Shown piece after piece: positions 29,626 through 42,881 of a DNA stretch of 64,000 bases (its first letter is position 1; every line of letters begins with the position of its first letter). The notes under the pieces are model-generated. The model was not told the origin of the DNA. It ran no database searches and saw only the letters and a list, made by a program, of their open reading frames with translations. The stretch is from Lathyrus oleraceus. Lineage: Eukaryota > Streptophyta > Magnoliopsida > Fabales > Fabaceae. The DNA lies in contig NC_066581.1 of assembly GCF_024323335.1 (NCBI RefSeq), positions 39,199,199 to 39,263,198 of the forward strand. Direction: 5' to 3'. A program made the position numbers and the translations under genes.

Positions 29626-32058
29626 ATGGATGCTCAACAGCAAGAAGTTTTTAACTTCTCCCAACAGTTGGAATCCAGTTCTAATCCCCAAACCTCAAAC
29701 ACTCAAACACCAACTGTTACAGGCGTCACCATAACCCCTGTTTATCAAGAACCCCACATTCTTGACCGAGAAAGCCACATAAACCTTTCAACTCCCTTTG
29801 AAGGTTTGGATGTTTTGTGTGAATCTTTGGTTGATTTTGACAACCTAAGTAGAAATGGCGTTGATCTTACCAGGAACTTCGTCAACAAGGATGGGAAACC
29901 TACTTCAACAGGCTTTATGGTCCAATCTACCCTCTTCTGGTCAAGGAATTCTGGAGACATGCTGATGCAGATGACCAATTCATTGTCTCTTTTGTTCTAG
30001 GGGTAAAATTGTCATCACTGAAGCATCAATTGCCTCCTTGCTGAATATGGAGGAAAGTGGAGGAAAAAGGATTTACAACATTCCTCCAAGGTCAAAGCGC
30101 ATCACTGAAGTCATCAACCCAACAATCTTCAAACCTAATGTTGAAGGAAACCCCTCTAAGAACAAGGAGCTTCACCAGAACCTCCGAGTTTGGCTGAAGA
30201 TTATTCTGGGAACAATCCATCACCGTCCAGCCTCTAACTCTTCAGATTATATCAATGCAGACCAGAAATGCATTCTGTACTGCATTCAGAAGGGTATCAA
30301 GATCAACCTCCCTACTCTCCTGTTCAGATATCTGAGGGATTCAGTCAGAGAAACCAGGAAATAACATGAAGCCCAGATCCTACATTCCTCTGGGTAGATT
30401 GCTCTCTGACATCTTCATTGAGCATGAATGGTAGACGCTCTGGAAAAGACCAGATGTATGGATGATCTGGCAATTGATGTGGGAAAGCCTCTGAATGCCA
30501 AAACCTGAAGAGTATGGGAATCATCAAAGAGATTAGAGTCAAGCCCACTCTGGATGTATCCTGGGAATCTCTAAAAGATCAGAGGAAGATGCCTCATGGC
30601 CTGGCCAGATTCTTCAAGAATGAGCCCAGAGACGCTGTTGCCCTCTATCTTCATCGTGTGCTGGAAAAAGGTGTTGATGTCTCTGATTTCAGCATCGATG
30701 ACTGTCTGGATTCAGAAGAAGATCTAGTCAGATACAAGAGAGGTGTCTCTGAGAGACAGATAGCCGCTGAGGCAAGGAAAGCAAAGAAAGCCAGACTTGG
30801 AGAAACTTCTGGAAGCAAAACTTCAGCACCTCTGAATGTCTCTTCTGGTAAGTCTATTCCTCCTGTCTCCTCTGAATTAAAATGGCTTCCTCTAACCCTC
30901 TCTCCTCTCAACCCATTTTACTACCTCTGAAATCCCACCCTCAATCACCAGAACCTCCCAACCTACACCAGTTCTAAACATAGCCAGAACCTTCATTCCT
31001 CCCTCTCAACCTATACAAACCACCAAAGCACTTCTTCTTCTTCATCCTCTGAATATGAATCACCTCCTTACCTTTCCCCTCTTCTGACCAAGAGTCCTCT
31101 GACCAAGAACACTCTGACCCAAACTCCCCAACCATAGCACACTCTATGCCCATAGACTTGCTTCACAACGAACACAAACCACAGAACCTGAAATAACTTC
31201 ACCACTACAACAAACAACCACCATACCCTCTGTAATTCAACCATCTGCTCCATTCACCTCTAATATCATTCCACCAATCCTTCCCGCTGTCCCAGAACCA
31301 GAATCCGAACCTTTAGATTTAAACCCACTTTATGCTTCATCCCCCAGTCTTCAACCAGAAGCAGAATCTGAACCCCAACCTGAGTCAGAATCTGAACCTC
31401 AAACTCTAAATCTCAGCCCTCAAAACTCTCCACCTCATACCTCTAAACCAGAACCTGAACCTGAGCTTTCAAACCTACCCTTAAGGAAGCCCTCTTTATG
31501 ATTGCAGAGGCTTCAGCTCAAAAGATAGATTCTCTAGTCACAAACTCTGAAATCAGTGATGATCCTGCATCTGTAAGGACACACTGGAACAGAGTCATTG
31601 GCTGGATGACATCTGAGTCTTTTAGGCTGAAGAGTGTCTCTGAACAAGTCAGAAATGGCTACATCAGAGATGCTGAGGCAAGACTCCAGGAGAGACTTGC
31701 CAGAGAAGCTGAAGCCAGAAGGCTAGAAGAGGAGAGGTTGGCTAAGGAAGCTGAAGAAGAAGCAAAAAGACTAGAGGAAGAACGACTGGCAAAAGAAGCA
31801 GAAATCCTAAGGCAACAAGAAGCTGAAGCTAAGGCTCTGGCAGATGCAGAAGCTCAAGCTGCTGCAGAAGCTGAAGCCCAGCAGGCTCTGACTCAGGGGG
31901 AGTCTTCAACTGCTATTCCGATGATTCTTCAGACTTTGAAGGACCTTAAGGAAGATCAGAATATCCTCCGAGACAGAATGGACAAGCAAGATACGGTCAA
32001 TGAGAACATCCAGACGATGCTTGCCATGATCTTGCAGAAATTGCCTCAGAACCCTTAG
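29626..32058 (+). pseudogene. Copia third ORF (env-like), unit 1, heavily frameshifted
   Basis: Homologous along its whole length to the intact 813-codon frame of unit 3 (48128-50569). It differs by about ten single-base indels, for example near 29873, 30005, 30359, 30427, 30503, 30878, 30920, 31022, 31080, 31138 and 31470, mostly one base missing in a homopolymer. Outside this ORF, unit 1 is almost identical to its neighbours. The largest remaining frames are 29626-30000, 30514-30930 and 31498-32058. Confidence 0.85.
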
Positions 32059-32489
32059 GCACTTAGGATTTTATGTTCTGCTTGCCTTTTTGTTGTTTTG
32101 CTTCTGTTCTCTTTTGAATCTGATGTTTTGTGTTTCTCTTTTAATGAAGTGTTTTCTCTTTAAGTTATTTTTTTTACTATGTCTTTTTGATTCTGACAAA
32201 AAGGGGGAGAAATCATTAAATAGCTCTGATGAAAATTGTCTAAAACCTTAAGCACTCTGCAACAATTGATTAAATAGCTCTGATAAAATAACTCTGATTA
32301 AATAGCTCTAACATTAAATTTAAGAAATTGCAGAAAGTTTTCAGAAATCTCATTACTTGGAAAGCTCTGGTAAGAACTTCTGAACTCCCTAGCACTAACT
32401 CAGGGGGAGCTTCTGTCTATCTGATCTTATTTATTTCATGTTTCATCTGCTATTTTAAGTTGTTTTGTCATCATCAAAAAGGGGGAGAT
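32059..32489 (+). other. 3' untranslated region with two polypurine tracts, unit 1
   Basis: AAAAAGGGGGAGA occurs twice, at 32198-32210 and at 32476-32488 directly before LTR 2. The second is the expected primer for plus-strand synthesis; the first is identical and 278 bp upstream. In between are several TTAAATAGCTCTGAT repeats. Confidence 0.85.
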
Positions 32490-33540
32490 TGTAAGAACAA
32501 AAATTGTTCTACAACAGATTCCTTGATTTTGATGATAACAAAGGATGAAACCAAAAATGGCACCCTAACGAAAAGTTTCTAAGTGTGCAGGGTTCTAAAG
32601 AAAGAAGGAATAAATCTGATGATGTCATCAGATGCACAACAAGATCAGATAGAAATTCTCAAGTATCAGAAGCATCTGAAGTGGAATCTCATTCAAGAAG
32701 CTCTGACTCTGGACAAAAACTGCAAAGTATCAGAAGCATCTGAATATGAAGTAAGTCTAGAAGCTCTGACTCTGAACAACGCCCTCTAAAGAATCTATTT
32801 AGATCAACATCAGAAGCAAGATTCCAAGTTTCTCCAGATACACAAATACTCTGATTATGGATTTGCTAATCATGAAAGAGTAACGTTGAAGACAAGTAAA
32901 GATTTTCAATTGGATTTCCTAATTGAGAAAGAGACGTTAATCTCCGCTTCCAAGAGAAAAGATACCACTTGTGGTAAGTAGTCACTTCAAAGATGAAAAG
33001 TTAAACTGCAGAAGCTATTTAAGTGATGGAGTAAACTCAGTTTAATATCCACCAGATTCAACTCTACTCCAACTCATATATAAATAGAGATGCAATCAAC
33101 ATTCAGCAACAAGAAATCAACTAGCCAAAACTATACTGAATTATTTCACGCTCAAGAAAATCATCTTTGCTCTCAAAGAATTTCACTAAGCTTTTGCTTA
33201 TCAAGTGAAAAATCTGTTCTTAAATTTGTAATACTTGCTTTCTTAGAAGCACTCTAGATTACATATCTTGTATCTATTTATTTGATTTCCTCAAGTGACT
33301 CTTTGTAGTCTGTAGACTTGAGAGGACTAAGAGATTTTCTTCTCTCTTAGGGGGTGTTTGTAATCTTTCAAGATTAGTGGATTAAGTCCTTGTTGAAGGC
33401 GAAATCACCTTGGCCGGGTGGACTGGAGTAGCTTTGTGTTATAAGCGAACCAGTATAAAATCATTGTGTGATTTTCATTTTGAAAAGCGCTTATTTTTCA
33501 AACAATTCAAACCCCCCCTTTCTTGTTTTTCTCACCTTCA
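32490..33540 (+). mobile_element. Copia LTR 2 (1051 bp), shared by units 1 and 2
   Basis: Same ends as LTR 1. Private differences include AGGGGGTG near 33352 and a missing C in CAGCAACAAG near 33104. No target duplication on either side. TATA at 33077-33086. Confidence 0.95.
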
Positions 33541-33542
33541 AT

Positions 33543-33554
33543 TGGTATCAGAGC
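33543..33554 (+). other. Primer binding site, copia unit 2
   Basis: TGGTATCAGAGC, same position relative to the LTR end as in unit 1. Confidence 0.95.
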
Positions 33555-33622
33555 TCCGGCTCTGTTATTGATTTTCTAATCAAACACTTAACCGTGTAGA
33601 GAGATCCAGTACGAGAAAAACA

Positions 33623-35421
33623 ATGGCCCACTCAAATGAGAAAGATTCTTACAATGCCAAGCCTCCTGTTTTTGATGGAGAAAAATTTGATTACTGGAAA
33701 GATAGAATCGAAAGTTTCTTTCTGGGTTATGATGCTGACCTCTGGGACATTGTCACAGATGGATACAAACCTCCAATCTTAAATGGAGCTGAAGTTCCCA
33801 GAAGCAAGATGTCAGAAGATCAGAAACGTGTCTTCAAGAATCACCACAAGGCCAGAACAATACTTCTAAATGCTATATCATACAACGAATACGAAAAGAT
33901 CACCAACAGAGAGACGGCTAAAGATATACTTGACTCTCTGAAGATGACCCATGAAGGAAACTCCCAAGTCAAGGAGACGAAGGCTCTGGCGCTGATCCAG
34001 AAATATGAAGCCTTCAAGATGGAAGATGACGAAGCTATAGAAGCTATGTTTTCCAGATTCCAAACTCTTATTGCAGGTCTTAAAGTGCTAGACAAAGGAT
34101 ACACGACTGCAGATCATGTTAAGAAGATTGTCAGAAGTCTGCCAAAGAAATGGAGACCAATGGTTACTGCTCTGAAGTTATCAAAGGATCTGAACAATAT
34201 CAGCCTTGAAGAACTTGTTAGTTCTCTCAGAAGCCATGAGATAGAACTAGAGGAGGATGAGCCTCAGAAAAAGAACAAGTCAGTGGCGCTGAAGTCCAGA
34301 CCTGAAAGACGGAAGTCAGACAGAACCAAAGCTCTCCAGGAAGAAACTGCAGATACTGACGACTCTGAACCTGAAGACTCTGATGATGAAGAAGAACTGT
34401 CCTTACTAACCAGAAAAGTTAAGCAACTCTGGAAAAGAAGGAACAACAACAACTTCAGAAGATCAAGACCCAGAGGGGATCGATCAGAGTCAACTTCAAA
34501 AGGTAAACCTAATAAAGATATTACCTGTTTTGAATGTAAAGAAACAGGTCATTACAGAAATGAATGCCCCAAGCTGAAGAAAGACAACCCTAGAAAAGAA
34601 AGCTTCAAGAAGAATACCTTCAGAACAAAGAAAGGATTAATGGCCACCTGGGACGATAGTGAATCAGGATCATCAGAATCTGACTCTAATGAACAAGCCA
34701 ACGTAGCACTTATGGCTACCACATCCAGCAGCTCAGATGAAGAATCTGAAGAGGTATTTTCTGAACTTTCTAGATCTGACTTAGAATCATGTTTATCAGA
34801 AACTCTTACCTCTCTTCAGAAATTAAAACAAAAAGTTAAAAGCATTAAAGGCCTTCTTAAAGCAAAATCTGAAGAATGTAGTAAACTTGAGACAACAATT
34901 CTAGCACAAGAAGATACTATCAGATCTTTAACGTTAGAAAGAGATGGAGCTAAAACAAAAAGCTTAGAATTAGAAGAAGCGTTGTCTCAAGCACCACAAA
35001 CTTCAAATGAAATTATTTATAAATATGAAGAAGCCTTTCAAAATTTCTGAAGAATGGAATAGATAGGAGTATTATGGCATCCATGATTTATGGAGTAAGT
35101 CAGAATAATAAAAGGGGAATTGGGTATGATCCTAAGGAAGATGAAACCTCTACTAGTAACCAAATTAAATCGCCTTTTTCATATCACTACACACACACAC
35201 AAGAACACAAATTTAAAAATGCTAGAAGACCCAAAGTTGTAAGAAACTCTGGGAAAACTAATCTGAAAGGACCCAAGAGATTCTGGGTACCGAAAGATAA
35301 GATTATCTATGTTGCAGATATCCTATGCAGCAAAGTTCAGACACCAGTCATGGTACCTGGACTCTGGATGCTCGCGACATATGACGGGAAGAAAGTCTAT
35401 GTTCCAAAGCCTGGAACTTAA
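33623..35421 (+). pseudogene. gag: Copia gag, unit 2, one frameshift
   Basis: Identical in layout to unit 1 gag. One A is missing from an AAAAA run near 35040, which ends the frame at 35050; the original frame resumes at 35074-35421. A private change gives glutamate for alanine near codon 240 (CAGGAAG). The zinc knuckle is intact. Confidence 0.9.
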
Positions 35422-38388
35422 AGACGCTGGATTTGTAGGCTTCGGAGGAGATCAGAAAGGAAGGATCAGAGGCTCCGGAACTATTGGTAATGGTACTCTT
35501 CCCTCTATATCTGATGTTCTTTATGTAGAAGGATTAATGCATAACTTGTTATCCATAAGTCAATTAAGTGATAACGGTTATGATGTAATCTTTAATCAAA
35601 AAACGTGTAAAGCCATTAGTCAGAACGATGGCTCTGTCCTTTTCACAGGCAAGAGGAAAAACAACATTTATAAAATAAATCTTTCTGATTTAAAAGATCA
35701 AAATGTTAAATGTTTAATGTCAGTTCACGAAGAGCAATGGGTATGGCATAGACGCTTAGGCCACATTAGCATGAGAAAACTTTCTCAGCTAACTAAACTT
35801 GAGTTAGTCAGAGGTCTGCCTAAACTGAAGTTTTCTTCAGATGCTCTGTGTGAAGCTTGTCAGAAAGGAAAGTTTTCAAAAACATCTTTTAAAAAGAAAA
35901 ATGTTGTTTCCACCTCTAAGCCTCTGGAGCTTCTTCACATTGACTTATTTGGCCCTGTGAAAACAGCATCAGTCAATGGAAAGAAGTATGGACTAGTAAT
36001 CGTTGATGATTACAGCCGCTGGACATGGGTAAAATTCCTAAAGCACAAGAGTGAGTCTCACTCTGTATTCACCAGTTTCTGTTCTAAAGTGCAAAAAGAA
36101 TTTGACTCTAAAATTGTTAGAGTCAGAAGTGATCATGGTGGAGAATTTGAAAATAAAGATTTTGAAGAATTATTTGATTCTAATGGAATATCCCATGATT
36201 TCTCCTGCCCTAGAACTCCACAACAAAATGGAGTTGTAGAGAGGAAGAATAGGACACTCCAAGAAATGGCCAGAACCATGATCAATGAAACAAATGTAGC
36301 AAAGCACTTTTGGGCAGAAGCTGTAAATACAGCATGTTATATTCAGAATAGAATCTCTATTAGACCTATTCTGGAAAAGACTCCCTATGAACTGTGTAAG
36401 AGAAGAAAACCCAACATTTCATATTTTCATCCTTTTGGATGCATTTGTTTTATATTAAATACTAAAGAACATCTGAACAAGTTTGATTCCAAAGCACAGA
36501 AAGGTATTATGTTAGGATACTCAGAACGCTCTAAAGGCTATAGAGTATACAACACAGAAACCAAAATTGTGGAGGAATCAATTCATGTTAGATTTGATGA
36601 TAAGCTTGACCCTGAAAAGTCAAAGCTAGTTGAAAAGTTTGCAGATTTAGAGATCACTCTGGTAGAATCTGAGAAAACTCCAGAAGCAACTGTCACTCCA
36701 GACTCTGAAGAAATTAAATCTCCAGAAATTCCAAGGAAAGTTAAAAGTCGTACTAACGTATCTGAAGATTTGATTTTGGGAAACAAAGATGAACCTGTTA
36801 GAACCAGATCTACCTTCAGAACTTCTGAAGATATTCCTCTGGGACTAGTGTCTCTGATTGAGCCTACGTCCTGTGATGAAGCTCTTCAAGATAACGATTG
36901 GGTGGCAGCTATGCAAGAAGAGTTAGATCAATTCTCCAAGAATGATGTCTGGGATCTCGTTCCTAAACCCAGAGGCACTCATGTCATTGGAACCAGATGG
37001 GTTTTCAGAAACAAGCTGAACGAGAAAGGAGAAGTTGTCAGAAACAAAGCTCGACTGGTAGCTCAAGGTTATAGTCAACAAGAAGGTATTGATTATAATG
37101 AAACTTTTGCTCCAGTCGCGAGGTTAGAATCTATTCGTCTTCTTGTATCTTTTGCTATTAATCATTCTATTAAACTATATCAAATGGATGTCAAGAGTGC
37201 ATTTCTTAATGGTTACATTTCAGAAGAAGTGTATGTCAATCAACCTCCAGGCTTTGAAAACTCAAATTTTCCAGAACATGTTTTTAAACTTAAGAAATCC
37301 TTATATGGACTTAAACAAGCTCCCAGAGCTTGGTATGAACGCTTAAGCAATTTTCTTCTGGAACAAAATTTTATCAGAGGGAAAGTTGATTCTACACTCT
37401 TCTGTAAAAACCTTAATAATGATCTCATGATATGCCAAATTTATGTTGATGATATTATTTTTGGTTCTGCTAATATCTCTGTTTGCCAAGAATTTTCTAA
37501 GTTGATGCAGGCTGAGTTTGAAATGAGTTTAATGCAAGAACTAAAGTTCTTTCTGGGAATTCAAATTAATCAAACTCCAGAAGTCACGTACGTCCATCAA
37601 AGTAAATACATTAAAGACGTTCTGAAGAAGTTTGACATGACTGAATGCAACTCTGCAAAGACTCCCATGCACCCATCTTGCATTCTGGAGAAGGAAGAGG
37701 TAAGCAATAAGGTTTGTCAGAAGCTCTATCGAGGTATGATAGGCTCTCTTCTCTATCTGACTGCTACTCGACCTGATATTCTATTTAGCGTCTGTCTTTG
37801 TGCCAGATTCCAATCAGATCCTAGAGAATCTCATTTAACAGCTGTTAAGAGAATTCTTAAGTATCTGAAAGGAACTCCTAACCTGGGCCTGATGTATGAG
37901 AAAACATCAGAGTATAGGCTTTCTGGTTCTGTGATGCAGATTATGCAGGAGATAGAATAGAACGAAAAAGCACATCTGGGAATTGCCAGCTTCTGGGAAA
38001 CAATCTAATCTCCTGGGCTAGCAAAAGACAGTCAACTATCGCTCTATCAACTGCAGAAGCATAATACATCTCAGCATCACTGTGCACAACTCAGATGCTC
38101 TGGATGAAGCATCAGCTAGAAGATCTTCAGATATTTGAGAGTAACATTCCTATCTTTTGTGATAATACTGCTGCTATTTGTTTAAGTAAGAATCCTATTC
38201 TACATTCCAGAGCCAAACACATAGAAATAAAACATCATTTTATCAGAGACTATGTTCAGAAAGGGATAGTAACATTGAAGTTCATTGATACAGAACATCA
38301 ATGGGCAGATATCTTTACTAAGCCTCTAGCTGAAGATAGATTTCTTTTTATATTAGAAAATCTGAACATTAAAAATTGTCCTGAGTAA
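35309..38388 (+). pseudogene. pol: Copia pol, unit 2, frameshift and stop in RNase H
   Basis: Open for 883 codons (35309-37960), covering protease, integrase and the whole reverse transcriptase including YVDD near 37442. One T is missing from TTT near 37926, shifting the frame at the start of RNase H. A GAA-to-TAA stop lies at 38062-38064 in the STAEAEY motif. The rest of RNase H is 38095-38388. The reverse transcriptase region is undamaged, unlike unit 1. Confidence 0.9.
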
Positions 38389-38867
38389 AATTTGGCTCTG
38401 AACATGTAAAATAAGACTCTGATAAAAACAAATACACTTCTGCCTCTGACTCTGATACTTCTACAAGTTAAGAAGATATCTGAGTTAGAAATCTTCAGAA
38501 ACCAATCCTTTGGTATTCCTGAAGATCAGATACATCAACACGTGGAGCATTAAATGTCTAACCCTAGAACTTCTAGACAGCTGTCAATAGAAATCAAAGG
38601 TCAGAACGTTTGAAATCTCCTAGAGCAGTGTGCGTACTGTTGGGATTAGACATTCATTTATTAGCTGTAATCATTTTTCCCCCCAAGCGTGCTATTTTGA
38701 GTATTGTGTCTAACGCATTCTGAGGTGTCGTTTTGCATGTGTTTTACTTAGAGTATATAAACACCTTCTCTCACATTTCACACTTATCACTCTCACTCAC
38801 TCTAAAACCCTAAACCCTTCTCTGCAAGTTCTCTGCAAGTTCTTCACCTTCTTCATCAATCTTCTTC
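38389..38867 (+). promoter_or_regulatory. Pol-to-third-ORF spacer, unit 2
   Basis: TATATAAA at 38754-38761, again 114 bp before the ATG, with the same telo-box. Confidence 0.55.
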
Positions 38868-41310
38868 ATGGATGCTCAACAGCAAGAAGTTTTTAACTTC
38901 TCCCAACAGTTGGAATCCAGTTCTAATCCCCAAACCTCAAACACTCAAACACCAACTGTTACAGGCGTCACCATAACCCCTGTTTATCAAGAACCCCACA
39001 TTCTTGACCGAGAAAGCCACATAAACCTTTCAACTCCCTTTGAAGGTTTGGATGTTTTGTGTGAATCTTTGGTTGATTTTGACAACCTAAGTAGAAATGG
39101 CGTTGATCTTACCAAGGAACTTCGTCAACAAGGATGGGAAACCTACTTCAACAGGCTTTATGGTCCAATCTACCCTCTTCTGGTCAAGGAATTCTGGAGA
39201 CATGCTGATGCAGATGACCAATTCATTGTCTCTTTTGTTCTAGGGGTAAAAATTGTCATCACTGAAGCATCAATTGCCTCCTTGCTGAATATGGAGGAAA
39301 GTGGAGGAAAAAGGATTTACAACATTCCTCCAAGGTCAAAGCGCATCACTGAAGTCATCAACCCAACAATCTTCAAACCTAATGTTGAAGGAAACCCCTC
39401 TAAGAACAAGGAGCTTCACCAGAACCTCCGAGTTTGGCTGAAGATTATTCTGGGAACAATCCATCACCGTCCAGCCTCTAACTCTTCAGATTATATCAAT
39501 GCAGACCAGAAATGCATTCTGTACTGCATTCAGAAGGGTATCAAGATCAACCTCCCTACTCTCCTGTTCAGATATCTGAGGGATTCAGTCAGAGAAACCA
39601 GGAATAACATGAAGCCCAGATCCTACATTCCTCTGGGTAGATTGCTCTCTGACATCTTCATTGAGCATGGACTGGTAGACGCTCTGGAAAAGACCAGATG
39701 TATGGATGATCTGGCAATTGATGTGGGAAAGCCTCTGAATGCCAAAAACCTGAAGAGTATGGGAATCATCAAAGAGATTAGAGTCAAGCCCACTCTGGAT
39801 GTATCCTGGGAATCTCTAAAAGATCAGAGGAAGATGCCTCATGGCCTGGCCAGATTCTTCAAGAATGAGCCCAGAGACGCTGTTGCCCTCTATCTTCATC
39901 GTGTGCTGGAAGAAGGTGTTGATGTCTCTGATTTCAGCATCGATGACTGTCTGGATTCAGAAGAAGATCTAGTCAGATACAAGAGAGGTGTCTCTGAGAG
40001 ACAGATAGCCGCTGAGGCAAGGAAAGCAAAGAAAGCCAGACTTGGAGAAACTTCTGGAAGCAAAACTTCAGCACCTCTGAATGTCTCTTCTGGTAAGTCT
40101 ATTCCTCCTGTCTCCTCTGAATTTAAAATGGCTTCCTCTAACCCTCTCTCCTCTCAACCCATTTTTACTACCTCTGAAATCCCACCCTCAATCACCAGAA
40201 CCTCCCAACCTACACCAGTTCTAAACATAGCCAGAACCTTCATTCCTCCCTCTCAACCTATACAAACCCACCAAAGCACTTCTTCTTCTTCATCCTCTGA
40301 ATATGAATCACCTCCTTACCTTTCCCCTTCTTCTGACCAAGAGTCCTCTGACCAAGAACACTCTGACCCAAACTCCCCAACCATAGCAACACTCTATGCC
40401 CATAGACTTGCTTCACAACGAACACAAACCACAGAACCTGAAATAACTTCACCACTACAACAAAAACACCACCATACCCTCTGTAATTCAACCATCTGCT
40501 CCATTCACCTCTAATATCATTCCACCAATCCTTCCCGCTGTCCCAGAACCAGAATCCGAACCTTTAGATTTAAACCCACTTTATGCTTCATCCCCCAGTC
40601 TTCAACCAGAAGCAGAATCTGAACCCCAACCTGAGTCAAAATCTGAACCTCAAACTCTAAATCTCTGCCCTCAAAACTCTCCACCTCATACCTCTAAACC
40701 AGAACCTGAACCTGAGCTTTCTAAACCTACCCTTAAGGAAGCCATCTTTATGATTGCAGAGGCTTCAGCTCAAAAGATAGATTCTCTAGTCACAAACTCT
40801 GAAATCAGTGATGATCCTGCATCTGTAAGGACACACTGGAACAGAGTCATTGGCTGGATGACATCTGAGTCTTTTAGGCTGAAGAGTGTCTCTGAACAAG
40901 TCAGAAATGGCTACATCAGAGATGCTGAGGCAAGACTCCAGGAGAGACTTGCCAGAGAAGCTGAAGCCAGAAGGCTAGAAGAGGAGAGGTTGGCTAAGGA
41001 AGCTGAAGAAGAAGCAAAAAGACTAGAGGAAGAACGACTGGCAAAAGAAGCAGAAATCCTAAGGCAACAAGAAGCTGAAGCTAAGGCTCTGGCAGATGCA
41101 GAAGCTCAAGCTGCTGCAGAAGCTGAAGCCCAGCAGGCTCTGACTCAGGGGGAGTCTTCAACTGCTATTCCGATGATTCTTCAGACTTTGAAGGACCTTA
41201 AGGAAGATCAGAATATCCTCCGAGACAGAATGGACAAGCAAGATACGGTCAATGAGAACATCCAGACGATGCTTGCCATGATCTTGCAGAAATTGCCTCA
41301 GAACCCTTAG
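38868..41310 (+). pseudogene. Copia third ORF (env-like), unit 2, one frameshift
   Basis: Open for 548 codons (38868-40514), then shifted near 40462, where CAACAAAAACACC replaces CAACAAACAACC of unit 3. The C-terminal coiled-coil part continues in frame at 40750-41310. Otherwise nearly identical to the intact copy in unit 3. Confidence 0.9.
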
Positions 41311-41745
41311 GCACTTAGGATTTTATGTTCTGCTTGCCTTTTTGTTGTTTTTGCTTCTGTTCTCTTTTTGAATCTGATGTTTTGTGTTTCTCTTTTAATG
41401 AAGTGTTTTTCTCTTTAAGTTATTTTTTTTACTATGTCTTTTTGATTCTGACAAAAAGGGGGAGAAATCATTAAATAGCTCTGATGAAAATTGTCTAAAA
41501 CCTTAAGCACTCTGCAACAATTGATTAAATAGCTCTGATAAAAATAACTCTGATTAAATAGCTCTAACATTAAATTTAAGAAATTGCAGAAAGTTTTCAG
41601 AAATCTCATTACTTGGAAAGCTCTGGTAAGAACTTCTGAACTCCCTAGCACTAACTCAGGGGGAGCTTCTGTCTATCTGATCTTATTTATTTCATGTTTC
41701 ATCTGCTATTTTAAGTTGTTTTGTCATCATCAAAAAGGGGGAGAT
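41311..41745 (+). other. 3' untranslated region with two polypurine tracts, unit 2
   Basis: AAAAAGGGGGAGA at 41453-41465 and 41732-41744. Confidence 0.85.
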
Positions 41746-42799
41746 TGTAAGAACAAAAATTGTTCTACAACAGATTCCTTGATTTTGATGATAACAAAGG
41801 ATGAAACCAAAAATGGCACCCTAACGAAAAGTTTCTAAGTGTGCAGGGTTCTAAAGAAAGAAGAATAAATCTGATGATGTCATCAGATGCACAACAAGAT
41901 CAGATAGAAATTCTCAAGTATCAGAAGCATCTGAAGTGGAATCTCATTCAAGAAGCTCTGACTCTGGACAAAAACTGCAAAGTATCAGAAGCATCTGAAT
42001 ATGAAGTAAGTCTAGAAGCTCTGACTCTGAACAACGCCCTCTAAAGAATCTATTTAGATCAACATCAGAAGCAAGATTCCAAGTTTCTCCAGATACACAA
42101 ATACTCTGATTATGGATTTGCTAATCATGAAAGAGTAACGTTGAAGACAAGTAAAGATTTTCAATTGGATTTCCTAATTGAGAAAGAGACGTTAATCTCC
42201 GCTTCCAAGAGAAAAGATACCACTTGTGGTAAGTAGTCACTTCAAAGATGAAAAGTTAAACTGCAGAAGCTATTTAAGTGATGGAGTAAACTCAGTTTAA
42301 TATCCACCAGATTCAACTCTACTCCAACTCATATATAAATAGAGATGCAATCAACATTCAGCCAACAAGAAATCAACTAGCCAAAACTATACTGAATTAT
42401 TTCACGCTCAAGAAAATCATCTTTGCTCTCAAAGAATTTCACTAAGCTTTTGCTTATCAAGTGAAAAATCTGTTCTTAAATTTGTAATACTTGCTTTCTT
42501 AGAAGCACTCTAGATTACATATCTTGTATCTATTTTTTATTTGATTTCCTCAAGTGACTCTTTGTAGTCTGTAGACTTGAGAGGACTAAGAGATTTTCTT
42601 CTCTCTTAGGGGTTGTTTGTAATCTTTCAAGATTAGTGGATTAAGTCCTTGTTGAAGGCGAAATCACCTTGGCCGGGTGGACTGGAGTAGCTTTGTGTTA
42701 TAAGCGAACCAGTATAAAATCATTGTGTGATTTTCATTTTGAAAAGCGCTTATTTTTCAAACAATTCAAACCCCCCCTTTCTTGTTTTTCTCACCTTCA
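41746..42799 (+). mobile_element. Copia LTR 3 (1054 bp), shared by units 2 and 3
   Basis: Same ends. Private loss of one G in AAGAAGAATAAAT near 41862. TATA at 42332-42341. No flanking target duplication. Confidence 0.95.
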
Positions 42800-42801
42800 A
42801 T

Positions 42802-42813
42802 TGGTATCAGAGC
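42802..42813 (+). other. Primer binding site, copia unit 3
   Basis: TGGTATCAGAGC, as in units 1 and 2. Confidence 0.95.
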
Positions 42814-42881
42814 TCCGGCTCTGTTATTGATTTTCTAATCAAACACTTAACCGTGTAGAGAGATCCAGTACGAGAAAAACA

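Noticed and set aside
32490..42799. Three independent copia insertions
   Set aside because: Inner LTRs have no target duplications and directly join the neighbouring internal regions; only the outer ends share CAAAC.
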